Source: JBAZCO01 sp041654915
GTDB lineage: Bacteria; Bacillota; Clostridia; Christensenellales; DTU072
Direction of reading: 5' to 3'
NCBI GenBank assembly: GCA_041654915.1
Contig: JBAZCO010000065.1
Location: 1-9,806 of the forward strand
Length of the DNA stretch: 9,806 nt
Below, one piece after another: positions 6,482 to 9,806 of the stretch. The notes below the pieces were generated by a model that was not told the origin of the DNA, searched no databases, and saw only the letters and a list, made by a program, of their open reading frames with translations. Positions within the stretch are counted from its first letter, which is position 1; each line of letters begins with the position of its first letter. A program made the position numbers and the translations under genes.

Positions 6482-7300
6482 TTAAAAGTCGAATGTATCG
6501 GGGTCAGGACCTGTTCTCAAGCCCATATTAAGGGCATTGATTGCACTAATATCCTCTGCGCTCAATAAAAAATCGAATACCTTAGCGTTTTCCGCAATGC
6601 GTTTTGATGTCACAGATTTGGGAATGACAATCACCCCTCTTTGTATATGCCACCTAATGACAATTTGTGCGGGGGTTTTATTGTATTTTTTTGCAATTGC
6701 TTTTATTGTCTTGTCCTTAACCGCTTTACCCCGTGCCAAAGGCGCCCAAGCCTCGGGGGCAATTCCCTTTGCCTTGCAATAATCAATCTCAGTTTGGTTG
6801 GTTAGATAAGGATGTATCTCAATTTGATTTACTGCTGGCACTACCTCTGTTTCTTTTAGCAAAGCATCCATATGATGAGATAAAAAATTGCTAACCCCTA
6901 TCGCACGGAACATTCCTTTGCGGTACAAGTCCTCCATAACCTTGTAGGACGGCATAAACTTGCCCGCAACGGGCCAATGAATTAAATAGAGGTCAATATA
7001 ATCTAATCCCAAAAGTGCCAAGCTTTTTTCCGCCGCTCCTCTTACATTATTGGCACGCATATCATCATTCCATAATTTGGTGGTGATAAAAATATCTTCT
7101 CTTGCAATGCCGCTATCCTTTACCGCCCTGCCCACATCACTTTCGTTTTCGTAAACCATAGCGGTATCTATATGACGATAGCCCTCGTCAAGAGCTGTTC
7201 TTACTGCGGTATAGGTGTCCTTCCCTGAAAGATAAACCCCTAGTCCCAAAATAGGAATCTCCACCCCATTATTTAACTTTATATTAGATGAAATACTCAT
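6482..7300 (-). CDS. Aldo/keto reductase (AKR superfamily, YvgN/2,5-diketo-gluconate reductase-like)
   Basis: A cytoplasmic NADPH-type aldo/keto reductase of 272 residues, reducing aldehydes or ketones to alcohols. The catalytic tetrad is complete: D45 and Y50 in GYRHIDTAMVYENE, K75 in TTKLWND and H108 in LIHWP. Further family motifs are RAIGVSNF, the NQIEIHPYL strand, QIVIRWHIQRGVIVIPKSV in the cofactor-binding half, and the C-terminal GPDPDTFDF, which resembles glyoxal/methylglyoxal reductases of the YvgN type. The start ATG at 7300 has a strong AAGGAGG 7 nt upstream (7308-7314). It is the first gene of the minus-strand run and has a near-consensus promoter directly upstream. The true substrate cannot be told; these enzymes are broad in specificity. 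Confidence 0.93.
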   Translation of the reverse strand: MSISSNIKLNNGVEIPILGLGVYLSGKDTYTAVRTALDEGYRHIDTAMVYENESDVGRAVKDSGIAREDIFITTKLWNDDMRANNVRGAAEKSLALLGLDYIDLYLIHWPVAGKFMPSYKVMEDLYRKGMFRAIGVSNFLSHHMDALLKETEVVPAVNQIEIHPYLTNQTEIDYCKAKGIAPEAWAPLARGKAVKDKTIKAIAKKYNKTPAQIVIRWHIQRGVIVIPKSVTSKRIAENAKVFDFLLSAEDISAINALNMGLRTGPDPDTFDF

Positions 7301-7328
7301 ATAAAAACCTCCTTAATATTACAATTTA

Positions 7329-7357
7329 AGTATAAGATATAATTATATAAAAGTCAA
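7329..7357 (-). promoter_or_regulatory. Promoter of the aldo/keto reductase and probably the downstream run
   Basis: On the minus strand TTGACT (7352-7357) and TATACT (7329-7334) are separated by exactly 17 nt, each one base from consensus. Transcription would start near 7322, leaving a leader of about 22 nt with AAGGAGG before the ATG. An AT-only inverted repeat (7337-7346 with 7357-7366) covers the spacer and the -35 edge. Confidence 0.75.
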
Positions 7358-7392
7358 TAATTATATTATTTAAGATACTTTGTTAATCGTCT

Positions 7393-7422
7393 TTGCACGG
7401 TGGGATATTTTTGTGATATAAT
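7393..7422 (+). promoter_or_regulatory. Promoter of the 2H-phosphoesterase gene
   Basis: TTGCAC (7393-7398) and a perfect TATAAT (7417-7422), 18 nt apart, with TG at 7414-7415 making an extended -10. It is divergent from the aldo/keto reductase promoter, 35 bp away. The leader would be about 25 nt. Confidence 0.75.
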
Positions 7423-7441
7423 AAAGTATACTCTTGTTGTT

Positions 7442-7450
7442 AGAAGGAAA
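7442..7450 (+). promoter_or_regulatory. Ribosome binding site deciding the TTG start of the 2H-phosphoesterase
   Basis: AGAAGGAAA ends 4 nt before the TTG at 7455. An in-frame TTG at 7434 would begin almost at the expected transcription start and have no ribosome binding site, so it is rejected. Confidence 0.65.
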
Positions 7451-7454
7451 TCTA

Positions 7455-7997
7455 TTGAAGTACGCATTACTGTTATATTTTGACAAAAAAACTCAAAACA
7501 AGATTAATTCTTTGGTAAAAAGGCTGGCAAAAAGCGGGGATAATGCTTGCAACTTTGATACAGCGTTTCCCCCGCACATTACCTTGCTTATATTTGAAAA
7601 AGAAAATGCAAGGGGCTTGAAAAAAGCTTTTGAAAATTTTGTAGAGGCGATAACTAAAGACGAAGTAAAGTTTGCGTCTTTAGGTGTATTCAATCCCAAA
7701 GTGCTATTTTTATCACCCTTACCAAACGAATATCTCTCCCGTGCGCAAAGCATAGCGCACGCAACATTTTCCCTAGCGACAACTCAATTTGACGAGCATT
7801 ACATACCCAACCAATGGATGCCTCACGCATCACTTGGCGTAGATATGCAACCCCAAGACCTGCTTACGGCATTCCAAACAGCCCAAAAGCATTTTAAACC
7901 GTTTTCTGGCAAAATAGTAAGGGCTGCACTTACCAAGTGCTGCCCTCAAAGACAATGGCTAGAAGCTGCTCTTAAAAATACATACCCAAATCCTTAA
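7455..7997 (+). CDS. 2H-phosphoesterase superfamily protein (LigT / 2'-5' RNA ligase-like)
   Basis: A 180-residue protein with the two H-x-T/S motifs that define the 2H phosphoesterases: PPHITLL with H41/T43 and MPHASLG with H124/S126, spaced as in LigT, YjcG and cyclic-phosphodiesterase relatives. Members act on 2',3'-cyclic or 2'-5' phosphodiester bonds in RNA or nucleotides; the real substrate is unknown. The N-terminus (KYALLLYFD) forms the first beta strand typical of the fold. The TTG at 7455 is chosen because AGAAGGAAA is immediately upstream. It is a single-gene unit with its own promoter, divergent from the aldo/keto reductase and convergent with the metallophosphoesterase. The second motif has serine instead of threonine, an accepted variant. 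Superfamily is clear, subfamily is not. Confidence 0.85.
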   Translation: MKYALLLYFDKKTQNKINSLVKRLAKSGDNACNFDTAFPPHITLLIFEKENARGLKKAFENFVEAITKDEVKFASLGVFNPKVLFLSPLPNEYLSRAQSIAHATFSLATTQFDEHYIPNQWMPHASLGVDMQPQDLLTAFQTAQKHFKPFSGKIVRAALTKCCPQRQWLEAALKNTYPNP

Positions 7998-8012
7998 AGT
8001 AGCGCCGCCACA

Positions 8013-8050
8013 AACTATTAATTTAATTAAAGATTAAAAGTTCTATTTTT
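8013..8050 (+). terminator. AT-rich candidate terminator of the 2H-phosphoesterase gene
   Basis: Arms 8013-8024 and 8031-8042 pair over 12 bp with one mismatch and one G-U, loop AATTAA, followed by CTATTTTT. It lies 15 nt after the stop codon, in the convergent gap. The stem is almost all A-T, so its strength is doubtful, and the T-tract reaches the last codon of the opposing gene. Confidence 0.4.
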
Positions 8051-9254
8051 ATGGCAAGGTAACATCCAAAAATAGTTCCTTGCGCTGCTCATCACTCAAC
8101 CCGTCAAACAGAGAGGGATTGTTTTGATTTAAGAACGGTGTTATTGTTATATCGCCGCTCATATTTACCAAAAACTCTGTGTGTCCGTCATTGAAAGGCG
8201 GATTTTCTTGATTTAACCTATAAATAGCAACAAAAAGTTCGTTGTTGCGCATTATATATGAGTTGAAAGCCGTGCTTTGCGAATATAGGAGTTTTACCCC
8301 TTGATAATCTACGCAATAGTCATTGGTGTGGTCGTGACCGCAAATTACCGCTTTTGTGCTGCCTATTTCTAGTATCGCATCAAACATTCCCGTATTAAAA
8401 GGTGAGGAACATTCTGGCTCTAGGTTTCCGCCGTAAATTACCGTTTTTGACTTGTATGCCTCATCATATGCAATCCCATACTCAACAAGGGGAATATGTG
8501 TAAACATTATTGAGCGGGGCATTGTGCCGTTTTTATCGGCAATCGCCCGCATAGCGGTTTTGTACCATTCTATTTGGTCGTACTTGATAAAGTCATAGCC
8601 TTCCTCAAACTCAAAACCATAGTCTATACAGATATCCTCTTGCACATAGTCGCCCGTATCAATAAATACCAAGCTTTGCACAACCTTACCGCTTGTATTT
8701 TGAATATTTACTATGCAGTTGCCTTCGCCAGAAATCCCCTCAACAGAGTCCACTATGCAATGCTCAAAAGCAGAGTAGAGCGCAGGCAGTTCGTGCCTTG
8801 CTGGTCCTAGTTCGCTTTCGCCGTCATGGTTGCCCAGCACATAGCCCCAATAAGTATTGTATCTCTCGAATAATTCGCCTATATTTTGTATTGCTGCGGC
8901 TGTGTGTTCCCCCAAGCAGACATCACCTGTAAAAACAACAAGGTCGGGTTTTTTCTGTATTAATGTATTTTCTATAAGCGTTAGTGATACCGCATCCCCT
9001 GCCACCTCTTTATCTCCAACAAAGTGCGGGTCGGAAAAGGTGATTATCCTAAAATCATCCTCACACTGACTGCCGTCGGCATAAGTTTTTGTAAGGTAAG
9101 GCGTGTTGCCCTCCTCCCTAATAAAACTTATTATTGGGTCGCCCTTGTCTTGGGTATCATCGTTATTATCGCACGATATAAGCACAAAAGCACCTCCTAA
9201 GATAACTGCTAACATCAGCAGAACGGCAACTAAAGATTTAATATATTTTTTCAT
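8049..9254 (-). CDS. Lipoprotein metallophosphoesterase (calcineurin-like)
   Basis: A 401-residue secreted, membrane-anchored phosphoesterase. Residues 1-28 form a lipoprotein signal peptide: MKKYIK, a hydrophobic core at 8-26, and the lipobox LISC with C28 as the lipidated cysteine, followed by an acidic linker (DNNDDTQDKGD). The metal-binding motifs appear in family order: DPH at 75-77, GD at 110-111, GNHD at 141-144, the H of THIP at 253 and GHDH at 306-309. This suggests a two-metal phosphoesterase outside the membrane, perhaps for phosphate or nucleotide release; the substrate is unknown. The ATG at 9254 is preferred because GGAG lies 6 nt upstream (9261-9264); an in-frame ATG at 9266 has no such site and would add four non-basic residues before the signal. 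It has its own promoter and converges with the 2H-phosphoesterase gene. Confidence 0.9.
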   Translation of the reverse strand: MKKYIKSLVAVLLMLAVILGGAFVLISCDNNDDTQDKGDPIISFIREEGNTPYLTKTYADGSQCEDDFRIITFSDPHFVGDKEVAGDAVSLTLIENTLIQKKPDLVVFTGDVCLGEHTAAAIQNIGELFERYNTYWGYVLGNHDGESELGPARHELPALYSAFEHCIVDSVEGISGEGNCIVNIQNTSGKVVQSLVFIDTGDYVQEDICIDYGFEFEEGYDFIKYDQIEWYKTAMRAIADKNGTMPRSIMFTHIPLVEYGIAYDEAYKSKTVIYGGNLEPECSSPFNTGMFDAILEIGSTKAVICGHDHTNDYCVDYQGVKLLYSQSTAFNSYIMRNNELFVAIYRLNQENPPFNDGHTEFLVNMSGDITITPFLNQNNPSLFDGLSDEQRKELFLDVTLP

Positions 9255-9283
9255 ATCAAACTCCATAAAGTTTCGTTTTTATT

Positions 9284-9312
9284 ATTGTATACTTAATTTA
9301 TCAAAAATGCAA
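9284..9312 (-). promoter_or_regulatory. Promoter of the lipoprotein metallophosphoesterase
   Basis: Read on the minus strand, TTGCAT (9307-9312) and TACAAT (9284-9289) are separated by 17 nt, about 30 nt before the ATG. Each box is close to consensus. It is divergent from the helicase promoter. Confidence 0.6.
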
Positions 9313-9315
9313 TAG

Positions 9316-9379
9316 CAGTTGGCAAATTATACTAGGTCTTTAATAGCTTACAAAAATTATTGTTTACATTTGGGAACTG
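9316..9379. repeat. Interrupted inverted repeat between divergent promoters
   Basis: CAGTTGGCAAAT at 9316-9327 and ATTTGGGAACTG at 9368-9379 are inverted copies matching at 10 of 12 positions, with 40 nt between. The left arm lies 3 nt from the -35 of the metallophosphoesterase promoter and the right arm 5 nt from the -35 of the helicase promoter. This is a possible operator pair; no regulator is identified. Confidence 0.4.
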
Positions 9380-9384
9380 TTTGT

Positions 9385-9413
9385 TTGACACAAGGCAAGC
9401 GGAGTGCTATAAT
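9385..9413 (+). promoter_or_regulatory. Consensus promoter of the DEAD-box helicase
   Basis: A perfect TTGACA (9385-9390) and a perfect TATAAT (9408-9413) with the ideal 17-nt spacer. Transcription should start near 9420 and leave a leader of about 94 nt before the helicase ATG. It is the strongest promoter in the window. Confidence 0.85.
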
Positions 9414-9444
9414 TTAATTAACAGAAAAATTTATTTAGAATAAT

Positions 9445-9473
9445 ATGCAAAGTATGGTTTTCTTTGCATTTTT
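9445..9473 (+). terminator. Terminator-like hairpin in the helicase leader
   Basis: A perfect 8-bp stem, ATGCAAAG (9445-9452) with CTTTGCAT (9462-9469), and a 9-nt loop, leading straight into TTTTT (9469-9473), about 25 nt after the predicted transcription start and 40 nt before the helicase ATG. There is no gene upstream on this strand for it to terminate, so it would act on the helicase transcript itself as an attenuator, or end a short RNA of about 50 nt. The stem has only three G-C pairs, so strength is moderate. Confidence 0.5.
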
Positions 9474-9513
9474 AATGTGTTTTTTCAAAAAATAGGAGTA
9501 TTCAAGGAAATAA

Positions 9514-9806
9514 ATGTTTTTAGGATTAAATCTGTCGGAAGAGATAGTAAAGGCGCTTGAGCTTAACGGCTACGAAACGCCAACCGAAGTGCAGGCAAAG
9601 TGCATACCTGCAATTTTGGAGGGAAAGGATATCGTGGGGCGGTCGGTAACAGGCTCGGGCAAGACATTCGCTTTTGGACTGCCCGCAATACAAATGATAG
9701 ACACAATGGAAAACGCCGTGCAAGTACTCGTTGTTTGCCCCACCCGAGAGCTATGCTTACAAGTTACCGACGAAATTCGCAAGATATCCGGCTATATGGA
9801 AGGGCG
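9514..9806 (+). CDS. DEAD-box ATP-dependent RNA helicase, N-terminal part (cut by window edge)
   Basis: The first 97 residues of an ATP-dependent RNA helicase that remodels RNA or ribonucleoproteins, for example in ribosome assembly, decay or cold adaptation. Visible are the Q motif region (F2, then GYETPTEVQ at 19-27), the Walker A motif SVTGSGKT at 44-51 with K50, and motif Ia PTRELCLQV at 76-84. The first Walker A position is serine where alanine is usual. The DEAD box itself is beyond the window. The ATG at 9514 has AAGGA at 9504-9508. It is divergent from the metallophosphoesterase, with a perfect consensus promoter and a leader of about 94 nt that contains a terminator-like hairpin. The family is firm; the specific paralogue (CshA, DbpA, DeaD and so on) cannot be named from this part. 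Confidence 0.93.
   Translation, partial: MFLGLNLSEEIVKALELNGYETPTEVQAKCIPAILEGKDIVGRSVTGSGKTFAFGLPAIQMIDTMENAVQVLVVCPTRELCLQVTDEIRKISGYMEG

Noticed and set aside
9526..9782. Open frames on the minus strand at the right edge
   Set aside because: They are antisense to the helicase N-terminus, where the Walker A and PTREL motifs fix the coding strand.
1..9806. Mobile element, phage island, CRISPR array or tRNA
   Set aside because: No transposase, integrase, spaced direct repeats or tRNA-like cloverleaf was seen, and all genes are ordinary bacterial families.

Overview
The window looks like chromosomal DNA from a low-to-moderate GC member of the Bacillota, most likely an uncultured or gut-type Clostridia. 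The evidence is strong AGGAGG-type ribosome binding sites, frequent GTG and TTG starts, sigma-A-like promoters in AT-rich gaps, a DUF975 membrane protein, and a Bacillus-like set of pxp (kip/ycs) genes. The species cannot be named from the sequence alone. No tRNA, rRNA, CRISPR array, insertion sequence or phage gene is visible.

Region A (about 7357 down to 1, minus strand) is a run of nine same-direction genes: aldo/keto reductase, DUF975 membrane protein, D-amino acid aminotransferase (dat-like), DUF4392 protein, pxpB, pxpC, a DUF1445 protein (ycsI-like), pxpA, and the 5' part of alanine racemase (alr), which runs off the left edge. A good promoter (TTGACT-17-TATACT) precedes the first gene. 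No convincing terminator was found anywhere inside the run. Gaps range from a 19-nt overlap to about 104 nt, so the run may be one operon with secondary internal starts.

The core of region A reads as a D-alanine/D-glutamate/5-oxoproline circuit. Dat would interconvert D-alanine and D-glutamate. The DUF4392 and DUF1445 proteins correspond to the two halves of the mammalian D-glutamate cyclase DGLUCY, which forms 5-oxo-D-proline. PxpA, PxpB and PxpC form the ATP-dependent 5-oxoprolinase that returns glutamate. Alr supplies or removes D-alanine. Joining all of these in one gene run is the most interesting feature of the window. The step from the D-form of 5-oxoproline into an enzyme known for the L-form is unresolved.

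Region B (7378-8051) holds a 2H-phosphoesterase (LigT/2'-5' RNA ligase-like) gene on the plus strand, divergent from the aldo/keto reductase. It has its own extended -10 promoter and an AT-rich candidate terminator.

Region C (8049-9806) holds a minus-strand lipoprotein metallophosphoesterase and, divergent from it, the start of a plus-strand DEAD-box RNA helicase that runs off the right edge. The gap between them has two well-formed divergent promoters, an inverted repeat placed almost symmetrically between them, and a terminator-like hairpin in the helicase leader.
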